A stretch of DNA of 44,351 nucleotides from Reyranella sp. GTDB lineage: Bacteria > Pseudomonadota > Alphaproteobacteria > Reyranellales > Reyranellaceae. The notes under the pieces are model-generated. The model had not been told where the DNA came from. It saw nothing but the letters and a program-made list of their open reading frames with translations, and searched no databases. The position numbers and the translations under genes were made by a program. Positions 1 through 7,765 of the stretch are shown one piece after another. Location of the stretch: contig JAIETA010000127.1 in assembly GCA_019745575.1 (NCBI GenBank), forward strand, positions 1-44,351. The letters run 5' to 3'. Every line of letters begins with the position of its first letter. Position 1 is the first letter of the stretch.

Positions 1-10
1 TGATCGACAT
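1..10 (-). CDS. start of a gene leaving the window (partial)
   Basis: Only the first three codons (Met-Ser-Ile) are inside the window, so the product cannot be named. The start is supported by a near-perfect Shine-Dalgarno GGAGGA on the minus strand (complement of 15-20), four bases before the ATG at 10-8. A strong promoter at 172-201 and a hairpin at 65-89 lie upstream on the same strand, so the gene has a leader of about 150 nt and is probably well expressed. Confidence 0.55.
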
Positions 11-64
11 CTCGTCCTCCGTTTGCGGTCCCGCCGCGGCCCGGAGGCCCTTTCCAGAAACACA

Positions 65-89
65 GAAGCCGCCGGGATGCGGCGGCTTC
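65..89 (-). terminator. leader hairpin, possible attenuator
   Basis: A perfect 10-bp inverted repeat (arms 65-74 and 80-89, 5-nt loop) lies between the minus-strand promoter and the left-edge gene. Read on the minus strand, the stem is followed by TGTGTTTCT, which is T-rich but not a clean T run. Its position between promoter and ribosome-binding site fits a leader attenuator or an mRNA-stabilising hairpin. A short open frame upstream (ATG at 165-163, stop at 117-115) could be a leader peptide, but it has no Shine-Dalgarno and only one Trp codon, so I do not annotate it. Confidence 0.4.
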
Positions 90-171
90 GTTGAGTCATG
101 ACCCTTCGCGCCGCCTATGTCAGGGGCGTAAAATACCAAGCGTTCTGGAGCAGGGTCGTGCGCATGGGCAT

Positions 172-201
172 CTTATAGGCGGCGCGGCACCCCGCTGTCA
201 A
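172..201 (-). promoter_or_regulatory. sigma-70 type promoter for the left-edge gene
   Basis: On the minus strand a consensus TTGACA (complement of 196-201) is followed by CTATAAG. The spacing is 17 bp if CTATAA (178-173) is the -10 box and 18 bp if TATAAG (177-172) is. The expected start of transcription is near 165. The promoter points away from vapBC. The match to consensus is unusually good for a GC-rich genome. Confidence 0.7.
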
Positions 202-234
202 TCGCGTTTGCCAGCCAATGTCTGGACATCAAAG

Positions 235-258
235 CATCAAATGATTTATGATTTGATG
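235..258. promoter_or_regulatory. inverted repeat, probable VapB operator
   Basis: CATCAAAT at 235-242 and ATTTGATG at 251-258 form perfect 8-bp arms around an 8-bp AT-rich spacer, ending one base before the vapB ATG. VapB-type ribbon-helix-helix antitoxins usually bind such palindromes over their own promoter. The site is far more AT-rich than its surroundings. The operator role is inferred from position and symmetry. Confidence 0.6.
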
Positions 259-259
259 T

Positions 260-508
260 ATGCGAACGACCCTGACTCTCGACCCCGATGTTGCCGCGCG
301 TCTGAAGCGCCTTCGCCAGCGCCGCGATGCTGGCCTCAAGGAAGTCGTGAACGACGTCCTTCGGGAGGGCTTGCGCTCTCTGGAGGAAAAGCCTCGCACC
401 CGCCGCAAGGCCTGGACGAAACCGCTCGATCTGGGTGAATCGCTGATCGGTCCCCTCGACAATGTCGCCGAAGCACTCGCAATCGCCGAAGGCGAAGCGT
501 TCCGGTGA
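260..508 (+). CDS. vapB: ribbon-helix-helix antitoxin of a VapBC-type pair
   Basis: This 82-residue protein begins with a beta strand (RTTLTLD) followed by two helices, the pattern of a ribbon-helix-helix DNA-binding domain of the DUF2191/VapB type at residues 1-40. The C-terminal half, rich in Pro, Leu, Ala and Glu, would be the toxin-binding tail. Family knowledge says it neutralises the PIN ribonuclease encoded next to it and represses the shared promoter. It overlaps the toxin gene by 4 bp (GTGA at 505-508), so the two are translationally coupled. An inverted repeat at 235-258 abuts its start codon and is the likely operator. Confidence 0.85.
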   Translation: MRTTLTLDPDVAARLKRLRQRRDAGLKEVVNDVLREGLRSLEEKPRTRRKAWTKPLDLGESLIGPLDNVAEALAIAEGEAFR

Positions 509-945
509 TCCTCGTCGACGCCAACATCCTGATCTATGCCACCAATCGACAAAGCGCGGCCCATGCCGAGGCTCGTGCCTGGCTCGAAGAGCGGCTGAAC
601 GACTCGGGCCGAGTCGGCCTGCCATGGATGTGTCTGTTGGCATTCCTGCGCCTTGCGACCAATCCACGGGTCATGACGCGACCCGCAAGCATGGTTGCTG
701 CGCGGGCACAAGTTCGCGCGTGGCTCGACTGCGATCAGGTCTGGGTACCGGCACCGGGCGAACGCCACGTCGAAATCCTGGACGACTTGCTGGCCTTGCC
801 AGGCATCCACGGCAATCTCGTCATGGACGCGCATCTTGCGGCGCTGGCGATCGAGCACGGTTTGCAGGTCTGCTCGACCGATTCGGACTTCGCACGTTTT
901 CCCGGTGCGAGGTGGGTCAACCCGCTGGCGGCAACGGCCAACTGA
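505..945 (+). CDS. vapC: PIN-domain ribonuclease toxin of a VapBC-type pair
   Basis: The 146-residue product is a whole PIN domain, the usual VapC size. The N-terminal strand ends in Asp5 (ILVDANI), and the C-terminal half carries Asp108 (VMDAH) and Asp126/Asp128 (TDSDF), which in this family bind Mg2+ for RNA cleavage. The mid-protein acidic residue usually seen near position 46 appears to be Ala46 (LLAFLRL); I recall related plant-associated toxins with the same motif, but this needs an alignment. Translation starts at a GTG overlapping the vapB stop codon. The gene converges on the DapA-like gene with only 3 bp between the stops. Confidence 0.88.
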   Translation: MILVDANILIYATNRQSAAHAEARAWLEERLNDSGRVGLPWMCLLAFLRLATNPRVMTRPASMVAARAQVRAWLDCDQVWVPAPGERHVEILDDLLALPGIHGNLVMDAHLAALAIEHGLQVCSTDSDFARFPGARWVNPLAATAN

Positions 946-948
946 GCC

Positions 949-1890
949 CTACTCCGCCGCGACCGCCATAGCCTGCTTGAGGCCGGGCATGGTGAAGCCG
1001 AGCTTGTCGAGCTTGGCGATCATGTCCAGGCCGGTCTTCTCGTCGGTCTCGACCAGCGGCGGGCGGACCGGATGCCAGTGCGCGTCGCTGCCGTAGTGGG
1101 CGATGACGTACTTCAGCGCCGGGATCATGACATAGCCCTGCATGACGCCGCGGACCTCGTTGATCCAGGCCTGCAGCTTCTCGCCTTCCGGCGTCGCGTG
1201 CTTCCTGTAGGTCTCGGCGATCTTGCCGGGATTGATATTGGCCGTGGCGCTGATGCAGCCCGCGCCGCCTGCCTTGACGTTCTCGATCAGGGGCTTCTCG
1301 TTGCCCGAGAAGACGTCGAAGCCGTCCCTGGCAAAGGCCTCGATCATGCTCCGGGTGTGCGACCAGTCGTCGGACGAATCCTTCATGCCGGCGATCTGCT
1401 TCGGGTAGGCCTTCATCAGCCGCTCGACCAGCTTGTGCGTGATCGGCACCGCCGACACCGGCGGGATGTGATAGAGATAGACGCGCAGCCGCTCGTCGCC
1501 GACGCGCTGCACGACCTCCGAGAAGAAGCGGAACAGCCCCTCCTCCGGCACGCCCTTGTAGTAGAAGGGCGGCAGCATCAACACGCCGCCGACGCCGAGC
1601 CTGGTCGCATGCGCGCTCACCTTGGCCGCTTCCGTGATCGAGCAGGCGCCGGTGCCGGGCATCATGCGCGCCACCGGCACGCCGGCGGCGACCGCGGCGT
1701 CGAGCAGGCCCATGCGCTCCTCGGCCGACATCGAGTTGGCCTCCGAGTTGGTGCCGAACACCGCGAGGCCGCAGTCCTGGCTCAGCAGCCACTTGCAGTG
1801 GGCAATGAAGCGGCCGACGTCCGGCGACAGATCGCGCTTGAACGGGGTGACGACCGGCGAAAGAACGCCTTTGATCCGCTGAGCGGCCAT
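949..1890 (-). CDS. dihydrodipicolinate synthase (DapA) family aldolase or dehydratase
   Basis: The 313-residue protein is a class I aldolase of the DapA/NAL superfamily, a TIM barrel forming a Schiff base with a 2-oxo acid. The catalytic lysine is Lys170 (AGMKDSS) and the proton-relay tyrosine is Tyr140 (YLYHIPP). The usual GTTGE substrate loop is altered to GTNSE at 46-50, arguing against lysine-pathway DapA and for a catabolic member such as a 2-keto-3-deoxy sugar acid enzyme. I start at the ATG at 1890 because GGGAG lies 10 bases upstream; the frame stays open farther upstream but without a ribosome site. It is divergent from an FAH-family gene 59 bp away, a frequent partner in sugar-acid or aromatic breakdown. 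The substrate is not determinable. Confidence 0.85.
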   Translation of the reverse strand: MAAQRIKGVLSPVVTPFKRDLSPDVGRFIAHCKWLLSQDCGLAVFGTNSEANSMSAEERMGLLDAAVAAGVPVARMMPGTGACSITEAAKVSAHATRLGVGGVLMLPPFYYKGVPEEGLFRFFSEVVQRVGDERLRVYLYHIPPVSAVPITHKLVERLMKAYPKQIAGMKDSSDDWSHTRSMIEAFARDGFDVFSGNEKPLIENVKAGGAGCISATANINPGKIAETYRKHATPEGEKLQAWINEVRGVMQGYVMIPALKYVIAHYGSDAHWHPVRPPLVETDEKTGLDMIAKLDKLGFTMPGLKQAMAVAAE

Positions 1891-1949
1891 GATCTTATTT
1901 CTCCCGGGAATGGCGCGCCTTTTCTGCAACGAAGCGCCGGAGACGTCCA

Positions 1950-3089
1950 GTGCCAGGTTCCGCAAGCGACATTCTTCCCGAGGACGGCACCGCCGGCACC
2001 CTGGTCGGCCGGATCTGGCGCAAAGGCAAGCCCGGCGGGCCGAGCGTGGTCGCCATCCGGCCCGACGGCGTGTTCGACATCACCACGGCGGTCCCCACGA
2101 CGGCCGATCTCTGCAACGCCCCCGATCCGGTGGCGCTTGCCCGGACGACGCGTGGCGAACGGCTGGGGGCGCTCGCCGACCTCGTGGGCGACCTCCTGGC
2201 GCCGATCGACCTGCAGGCCATCAAGGCGGCCGGCGTCACCTTCGCCGTCAGCCTGCTGGAGCGGCTGATCGAGGAGCACGCCAAGGGCGACCCGGCCCGC
2301 GCCGAGACGGTGCGGGGCGAACTGAACGCCATCATCGGCGCCGACGTCAGCACCATCCGGCCAGGCTCGGCCGAGGCCGAGGCGCTGAAGAAGTCGCTGA
2401 TGGCGCGCGGCGCCTGGTCGCCCTACCTCGAGGTCGGTATCGGTCCCTACGCCGAGATCTTCACCAAGGCGCCGCCGATGGCCGCCGTCGGTTACGGCGC
2501 CGAGATCGGCATCCGCCCCGACTCGGACTGGAACAACCCCGAGCCCGAAGTGACGCTGATCGCCAATGCCAGGGGCGCGATCGTGGGCGCCACGCTCGGC
2601 AACGACGTCAACCTGCGCGACATCGAAGGCCGCAGCGCCCTGCTGCTCGGCATCGCCAAGGACACTAACGGCTCCTGCGCGATCGGCCCGTTCATCCGCC
2701 TGTTCGACGACACCTTCGGCCTCGACGACGTGCGCCGCGCCAGGGTCGAGCTCGAAGTGACCGGCCCCGACCAGTTCCGCCTGCGCGGCGCCAACGACCT
2801 GTCCAGGATCAGCCGCGACCCGGCCGAACTGGTGGCCCAGGCGATGGGCGCCAACCACCAGTACCCCGACGGCATGGCGCTGATGACGGGCACACTGTTT
2901 GCGCCGACCGAGCCGCGCACCAAGGGCGGCACGGGCTTTACGCACATGGTGGGCGACCTCGTCTCCATCCGCTCGCCCAAGCTCGGCACCCTCACCAACA
3001 GGGTGAACCACTGCGACAGGATTCCGCCCTGGACGTTCGGAACGTCGGCCCTGATGCGCAACCTGGCGGCGCGCGGACTGTTGCGATGA
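1950..3089 (+). CDS. fumarylacetoacetate hydrolase (FAH) family protein
   Basis: This 379-residue protein has an FAH C-terminal domain from about residue 155. The expected divalent-metal ligands are Glu198, Glu200 (PEPEV) and Asp219 (GNDVN), and Lys237 precedes the family's G-P-F motif (IGPFI). FAH-fold enzymes hydrolyse acylpyruvates or dehydrate 2-keto-3-deoxy sugar acids; the long N-terminal part and the WNNPEPE motif resemble the latter group, but that is inference. GTG at 1950 is preceded by GGAG with 7 bases of spacing. The stop overlaps the amidase start (ATGA at 3086-3089), so the two are probably co-transcribed. With the divergent DapA-like gene it may form a small catabolic module. 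Confidence 0.82.
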   Translation: MPGSASDILPEDGTAGTLVGRIWRKGKPGGPSVVAIRPDGVFDITTAVPTTADLCNAPDPVALARTTRGERLGALADLVGDLLAPIDLQAIKAAGVTFAVSLLERLIEEHAKGDPARAETVRGELNAIIGADVSTIRPGSAEAEALKKSLMARGAWSPYLEVGIGPYAEIFTKAPPMAAVGYGAEIGIRPDSDWNNPEPEVTLIANARGAIVGATLGNDVNLRDIEGRSALLLGIAKDTNGSCAIGPFIRLFDDTFGLDDVRRARVELEVTGPDQFRLRGANDLSRISRDPAELVAQAMGANHQYPDGMALMTGTLFAPTEPRTKGGTGFTHMVGDLVSIRSPKLGTLTNRVNHCDRIPPWTFGTSALMRNLAARGLLR

Positions 3090-4507
3090 CCGACCTCACG
3101 CGCCTGCCCGCCGCGGTGCTGCGCGAGCAGATCGCCGCCCGGAAGGTTTCGCCGGTCGAACTCATGGAAGCGGTGCTGGCGCGCGCCGACAGGCTGCAGC
3201 CGATACTGAACTGCTTCATCACGCTCGTGCCGGAGCTGGCGCTCGAGGCGGCGCGGCGCGCCGAGCAGGCGGTGATGGCGGGCGACCCGCTCGGCCTGCT
3301 GCACGGCATTCCCTTCGCCGCCAAGGACCTCGTGAACACCGCCGGCGTGCGCACCACCTTCGGTTCGCTGCTGCACGAACACAACGTGCCGACGGAAGAC
3401 GCCGTGGCGGCGGCGCGGGTCAAGGCGGCAGGCGCGATCCTGTTCGGCAAGACCACGACCCCGGAATTCGGCCACAAGGCGCTGACCGACGCGCCACTGT
3501 TCGGCCGCACGCGCAATGCTTTTAGCGCCGCCCGCACCTCGGGCGGCTCAAGCGGCGGGGCCGCCGTCGCGGTGGCGGCGGGCATCGGGCCGATCGGCAT
3601 CGCCACCGACGGCGGCGGCTCGACCCGCATTCCTGCCGCGGCCAACGGCGTGGTCGGGCTAAAACAGAGCAACGGCGTCATCCCGCACAGCCAGGTGGCC
3701 GACCTGTTCGGCAACTACACCTATGTAACGCCGATGACGCGCACGGTGATGGACACAGCGCTGATGCTGCAGGCGATGGCGGGGCCGCATCCCTCGGATC
3801 CGTGGTCGATCGGCATCGCGCCGCAGGACTACCTGGCCGCCGCCCGGGCCGAGGGCGACCTTGCGGGCCGACGCGTGCTCTACAGCGCCACGCTGGGCAA
3901 CACGGCGGTGTCGGCCGACGTGCGCGACGCCTTCGAGCGGGCGCTGGGCAGGCTGCGCGAGCTCGGCGCCGAACTGGTCGAGCTCGACGAGGCCCTGCCC
4001 GACATGGAGCCGGTTTGGAAAATCACCAACCACACGACCTGGAAGGCGCGCTTCGACGACATGATCCGCCGCGACGGCAACCGCATGACGCCATCGCTGG
4101 TGCGCCAGGTGGCGATGGCGGCCGACTGGTCGGGCGCCGACTACCAGCGCGCGCAGTTCCAGCGCAGCGACCTCTTCCGCATGGTGCAGCGCTGGTTCGA
4201 ACGCGCCGACTATCTGGTGACGCCGACCATCTCGCGCACCGCGCTGCCGATCGAGCAGGACCTGTTCGACCCGATCGAGATCGACGGCGCCGTGGCGGGC
4301 GAGCTCCGGCGCAACTGGTTCCCCTACACCATGCCCTTCAACATCACCGGCCATCCGGCGATCACCGTCGGCTGCGGCTTCGGCGGCGACGGCCTGCCGG
4401 TCGGCCTGCAGATCGTCGGCCGCTTCCGCGACGAGGCCTCGATCCTGCGCGCCGCCGCGCTCTATGAGGCATCCGAGGACTGGCTGTCGCGCTGGCCAGA
4501 CTTGTGA
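3086..4507 (+). CDS. amidase signature family hydrolase
   Basis: The 473-residue protein is a complete amidase-signature enzyme. The Lys/cis-Ser/Ser triad is visible as Lys80 (FAAKD), Ser155 in GGSSGG and the nucleophile Ser179 in DGGGSTRIPAA; the 24-residue spacing between the serines equals that in characterised members. It should hydrolyse a carboxamide to acid plus ammonia in the cytoplasm. GatA is unlikely because gatB and gatC are not adjacent and the sequence is not GatA-like. The gene starts inside the FAH stop codon (ATGA) and ends 10 bp before the next gene, so it lies mid-operon. The substrate cannot be read from the sequence. Confidence 0.88.
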   Translation: MTDLTRLPAAVLREQIAARKVSPVELMEAVLARADRLQPILNCFITLVPELALEAARRAEQAVMAGDPLGLLHGIPFAAKDLVNTAGVRTTFGSLLHEHNVPTEDAVAAARVKAAGAILFGKTTTPEFGHKALTDAPLFGRTRNAFSAARTSGGSSGGAAVAVAAGIGPIGIATDGGGSTRIPAAANGVVGLKQSNGVIPHSQVADLFGNYTYVTPMTRTVMDTALMLQAMAGPHPSDPWSIGIAPQDYLAAARAEGDLAGRRVLYSATLGNTAVSADVRDAFERALGRLRELGAELVELDEALPDMEPVWKITNHTTWKARFDDMIRRDGNRMTPSLVRQVAMAADWSGADYQRAQFQRSDLFRMVQRWFERADYLVTPTISRTALPIEQDLFDPIEIDGAVAGELRRNWFPYTMPFNITGHPAITVGCGFGGDGLPVGLQIVGRFRDEASILRAAALYEASEDWLSRWPDL

Positions 4508-4517
4508 TGAGAGGGCT

Positions 4518-5216
4518 GTGAGCCGGCCGCCGCCCCTGACCGCCCAGGAGATCCAGGCCCGCGTGCTGCATCGCGACGGGCTGATCCTGGTGATCGACAA
4601 GCCGGCCGGGCTCGCCGTCCATGCCGGGCCGAGCCGCGCGCCCAACCTGGAAGAGTGCTTCGACGCTCTGCGCTTCGGCCTGCCGCGCCCGCCGGCCCTC
4701 GCCCACCGGCTCGACGCCGACACCTCGGGCGTGCTGGTGCTGGGCCGGCACCCGAAGGCGCTGGCCAAGCTCGGGCGGCTCTTCTCCGGCCACACGACCG
4801 AGAAAACCTACTGGGCGGTGGTGCAAGGCGCGCCGCCCGCCGACGAGGGCGTGTTCGACAAGCCGTTGCTCAAGATCAACAGCAAGACCGGCTGGACGGT
4901 GAAGGTGTCCGGCAAGGGTCAGACCGCCGTGACGCGCTACCGGACGCTCGGCCGCGCACCTGGAATGACCTGGCTGGAACTGAAGCCGGAGACCGGGCGC
5001 ACGCACCAGATCCGCGTCCATTGCGCCGATGCCGGCTGTCCGGTAATCGGCGACCGCTTTTACGGTCGCGCCAACTCCGGCCGGCAGCTGCATCTGCATT
5101 CGCGCGCCATCGTGCTGGCGCTGTCGAAGAACAAGCCGCCTGTCGTCGTCAGCGCGCCGCCCCCGCCGCACATGATCGACGCGCTCATGGCGTGTGGCTT
5201 CAATCCCGCGACCTGA
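4518..5216 (+). CDS. RluA-family pseudouridine synthase
   Basis: This 232-residue protein isomerises uridine to pseudouridine in RNA. The catalytic aspartate is Asp66 in the family motif AHRLDADTSG, and the motif GRTHQIRVH follows in the C-terminal half. There is no N-terminal S4 domain, so it is nearer to the short RluA/TruC-like group than to RluC/RluD; the RNA target is unknown. I prefer the GTG at 4518, ten bases after the amidase stop, with GAGAGG just upstream. The frame could begin at 4464, but that would overlap the amidase by 44 bp. It converges on the next gene, overlapping by 17 bp (5200-5216). Confidence 0.85.
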   Translation: MSRPPPLTAQEIQARVLHRDGLILVIDKPAGLAVHAGPSRAPNLEECFDALRFGLPRPPALAHRLDADTSGVLVLGRHPKALAKLGRLFSGHTTEKTYWAVVQGAPPADEGVFDKPLLKINSKTGWTVKVSGKGQTAVTRYRTLGRAPGMTWLELKPETGRTHQIRVHCADAGCPVIGDRFYGRANSGRQLHLHSRAIVLALSKNKPPVVVSAPPPPHMIDALMACGFNPAT

Positions 5217-5862
5217 CCCAGATCCGAAGCTTGTCGCCGGCCTCGAAACCCGCCGCGAGAGCGGCCTCCAGCTCGGCGCCGGATTCGTAGCCGACCACCG
5301 GCAACCGCGGAAAGGTCCGGGCGGATTGCAACATCAGCGAGCGCCACACCGCGGGTCCGTCGGCCGCCTGCGCGATCACGTTGGACAAGCCGACGACCCC
5401 CTCGGCACGATAAAGCATGCCGCCTGCCACGACCTCGAAGCCGCGATGGCCCGTGAACATCGCGAAGTCGGCATCGTCGAACGGCAGTCCAGCCGCACCG
5501 CTGGTTTGGCGCTGCCAGACGATGTCCGACGGCGGGCCGGCCGCCGGCATCGTGCCCTGGATCCAGCGCGCCTCGAACAGCAGATCGAAGCCGCGGCGCG
5601 ACAGATCGAGGGTGCCGAAACTGTCCTTCGCCGACCAGCGGCCGGGCAGGTTAGACTTCACCAGGATGTCGATCGTGTCCTGCTGTTCGGCCACCGCCGC
5701 CGCGTCGGACGCCAGCGTCACGAGGTTGGGATAGAAGCGCGGCACCGGCTGGGCGTTGACCCAGGCATGCGGCAGGAAGCGACCGGGATGGCCCGCGGCG
5801 CGGCAGACCGCGTCGCACCAGCGCGCGTTGTTGCGGGCCGCCGGGAGGGCAAAATCCTTCAG
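5200..5862 (-). CDS. uncharacterised protein, possibly GNAT-like, with apparent CTG start
   Basis: The protein-like frame begins right after the ABC permease and gives a product of about 220 residues. No ATG, GTG or TTG lies near the N-terminus, and the first such codon downstream (GTG, about 49 residues in) would remove conserved-looking sequence (AARNNARWCDAVCRA). The best candidate is CTG at 5862-5860, overlapping the permease stop as CTGA, with GAGGAAG seven bases upstream. The C-terminal motif VVGYESGAELEAALAAGF resembles GNAT N-acetyltransferase folds, but I see no clear acetyl-CoA loop. It is the last gene of the NEW3/ABC operon, so its role may be linked to that transporter. Confidence 0.65.
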   Translation of the reverse strand: MKDFALPAARNNARWCDAVCRAAGHPGRFLPHAWVNAQPVPRFYPNLVTLASDAAAVAEQQDTIDILVKSNLPGRWSAKDSFGTLDLSRRGFDLLFEARWIQGTMPAAGPPSDIVWQRQTSGAAGLPFDDADFAMFTGHRGFEVVAGGMLYRAEGVVGLSNVIAQAADGPAVWRSLMLQSARTFPRLPVVGYESGAELEAALAAGFEAGDKLRIWVRSRD

Positions 5863-6827
5863 GCGCGCACTTCCTCGCGCTGGAAGATCACGTAGGCCGC
5901 GGCGAACACCACGATCATGCCGGCGATCAGGCCGGTGATCTGCGGCCAGATCAGCAACAGGCTCTGGTCGAACGGCAGCGGCGCGCCGGGGATGACGCCG
6001 CGCATCTGCGCCGGCAGCAGGCTGCCGAACGTGCGCGTCTCGGGGTTGAGCAGGCCGAGCACGGCCTCGCTGAACAGGGTTCCCGGCGAGAGCCGCAACA
6101 GCGCGAAGCCCATCTGCTCGACGGCGAGGAATTCCTCGGCGCTGCGGATCTGCGAGGGCGCGAAGCCCAGCGTGATCGCCTCGGCGATCATCGGCCACAG
6201 CAGGAAGAAGAACAACCACAACCCGAGCGCGCAGAGCGCCGAGGTGGCGGCCGAACGGAAGATCACCGAGAACAGCAGCGAGACCGCCAGCCATACGCCG
6301 CCATAGGCGATCGCCGCCATCAGAAAGCAGGCCGCGCGCGCCACTTCGACGCCGCGCGGCGGCAGGCCGAGCAGCAGCAGGCCGGCACCGAACACGATCA
6401 GCCACAGCGCGGTCAGCGTGACGGCCAGCGTGGCGAGGCCGCCCAGGAACTTCCCGAGCAGCAGGGCGTCGCGGTAGATCGGCTGCGACAGCACGCGCGA
6501 CAGCGTGCGGCGGCTGAACTCGCTGTTCACCGAATCGAAACCCAGGCCGATCGCCATCAGCGGGATGATGAAGTTGAGGGCCAAGGCGAAGGAAATGGGC
6601 ATGCGCTCCGGCGCCAGCGTGAAGATGCGCAGAAACAGGAAAGGGTCGGCGGCGGACACGGTGCGCAGTTCCTGCAGAGAGGAGGCGACGGGAAAGGCGC
6701 CGAAGGCGATCACGAACAGCAGCAGCACCGTCATGCGGGCGCTCGACAGGTGATCGGCGAACTCCTTCATGAACACCGGGCCGAGGCCGGTGAAGGGCGA
6801 GCCCTGGCGTGCCTTGCTACGCGGCAT
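5859..6827 (-). CDS. ABC-2 type transporter permease
   Basis: This 322-residue integral membrane protein is the permease partner of the ATPase encoded immediately upstream. Hydrophobic segments can be seen near residues 30-50, 75-95, 125-160, 170-195, 200-230 and 295-315, and the motif [17 protein letters not shown] after the second segment is typical of ABC-2 permeases. A soluble loop (about 235-285) separates the last two helices, as in the NatB/gliding-type subgroup. The start ATG at 6827 overlaps the end of the ATPase gene by 11 bp, and the stop overlaps the CTG start of the following gene, indicating strict co-translation. The substrate is unknown. Confidence 0.85.
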   Translation of the reverse strand: MPRSKARQGSPFTGLGPVFMKEFADHLSSARMTVLLLFVIAFGAFPVASSLQELRTVSAADPFLFLRIFTLAPERMPISFALALNFIIPLMAIGLGFDSVNSEFSRRTLSRVLSQPIYRDALLLGKFLGGLATLAVTLTALWLIVFGAGLLLLGLPPRGVEVARAACFLMAAIAYGGVWLAVSLLFSVIFRSAATSALCALGLWLFFFLLWPMIAEAITLGFAPSQIRSAEEFLAVEQMGFALLRLSPGTLFSEAVLGLLNPETRTFGSLLPAQMRGVIPGAPLPFDQSLLLIWPQITGLIAGMIVVFAAAYVIFQREEVRA

Positions 6828-7755
6828 GGCGCGCCTCCTGGAAGTAGCGCGTGTAGACCTCTTCCAGGCTGGGCTGCAGGTCGGCCAGCCGGGTGAGCGA
6901 GCCGCCGGAAGACACGATGCGCTGCGCCACGGCGGCGCGCACGTCGCGGTCGGCAACCACCCGCCACGTCCCCTCGCCTCCCGCCACCACGGTCTGCACG
7001 CCTTCGACGCCCTGCAAGGCGCCGGCGATGTCGATGCCGGAGGCCTCGACCAGAAGCGGATGGCCGGCCCCCAGCACCTGGTTGGCCAGCTCGACCACGG
7101 TCCCCATCAGCGCGATCCTGCCGTGGTTGAACAACGCCACCCGGTCGCAGACGCTCTGCACGCGGTCGAGCAGGTGCGACGACAGCAGTACCGCCACGCC
7201 CGCCTTCTTGAGGCCGCGGATCATCTCCAGCAGCTCGTGGGTGGCATGCGGGTCGAGGCCGGAGGTCGGCTCGTCGAGGATCGCCACCTCGGCCTTCTTC
7301 ATGACGATCTCCGCGATACCGAGGCGCTGACGCATGCCGCGCGAGAAAGTGGAGACCCGCTTGTCGAGCACGTCGGCGAGCTGGACGTTTTCCATGGCGT
7401 CGCTGATCCGCTTCTCGGCGTCGCGGCGCGGGATGGCGAGCAGGCGGGCGGTGTAGCGCAGGTTCTCGCGCGCCGTCAAATGGTCGTAGAAGCCCACGGC
7501 GTCGGGCAGATAACCCACGCGGCGCTTGACCTCGAGCGGCTGGCGCACCGGATCGAAGCCCAGCACGTCGACCGTGCCGCCGCTCGACTCGGTAAGGCCG
7601 AGCAGCATCAGGATGGTCGTCGTCTTGCCCGCCCCGTTCGGCCCCAGCAGGCCGAAGATCTCGCCGCGACGAACGTCGAGGTCGATGGCGTCCACGGCGC
7701 GGGCTGCGCCGTAGAGCTTCGACAGCCCGCGGATCTTGATGACGTCGTCGCTCAT
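6817..7755 (-). CDS. ABC transporter ATP-binding protein
   Basis: The 312-residue ATPase has Walker A GPNGAGKT at 38-45, an ABC signature FSRGMRQRL near 138-146 in place of LSGGQ, Walker [13 protein letters not shown] at 157-168 and a switch histidine in SSHLLD. The C-terminal 90 residues form the extra domain common in ABC-2 exporters. It should power the permease encoded downstream. I start at the ATG at 7755 ([10 protein letters not shown]), 11 bp after the stop of the NEW3 gene; an upstream in-frame extension would overlap that gene. No strong Shine-Dalgarno is visible, in line with coupling to the preceding gene. Confidence 0.9.
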   Translation of the reverse strand: MSDDVIKIRGLSKLYGAARAVDAIDLDVRRGEIFGLLGPNGAGKTTTILMLLGLTESSGGTVDVLGFDPVRQPLEVKRRVGYLPDAVGFYDHLTARENLRYTARLLAIPRRDAEKRISDAMENVQLADVLDKRVSTFSRGMRQRLGIAEIVMKKAEVAILDEPTSGLDPHATHELLEMIRGLKKAGVAVLLSSHLLDRVQSVCDRVALFNHGRIALMGTVVELANQVLGAGHPLLVEASGIDIAGALQGVEGVQTVVAGGEGTWRVVADRDVRAAVAQRIVSSGGSLTRLADLQPSLEEVYTRYFQEARHAA

Positions 7756-7765
7756 CGCCGGCCGT

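Noticed and set aside
115..171. Trp-type leader peptide ahead of the left-edge hairpin.
   Set aside because: Only one Trp codon, no Shine-Dalgarno, and the first ATG lies upstream of the expected transcription start.
5200..6405. One continuous minus-strand frame joining the 220-residue protein to about 180 extra N-terminal codons.
   Set aside because: The extra part is the permease gene read in another frame (Arg/Ala/Gly/Pro-rich, no fold pattern); the protein-like part starts at the permease stop.
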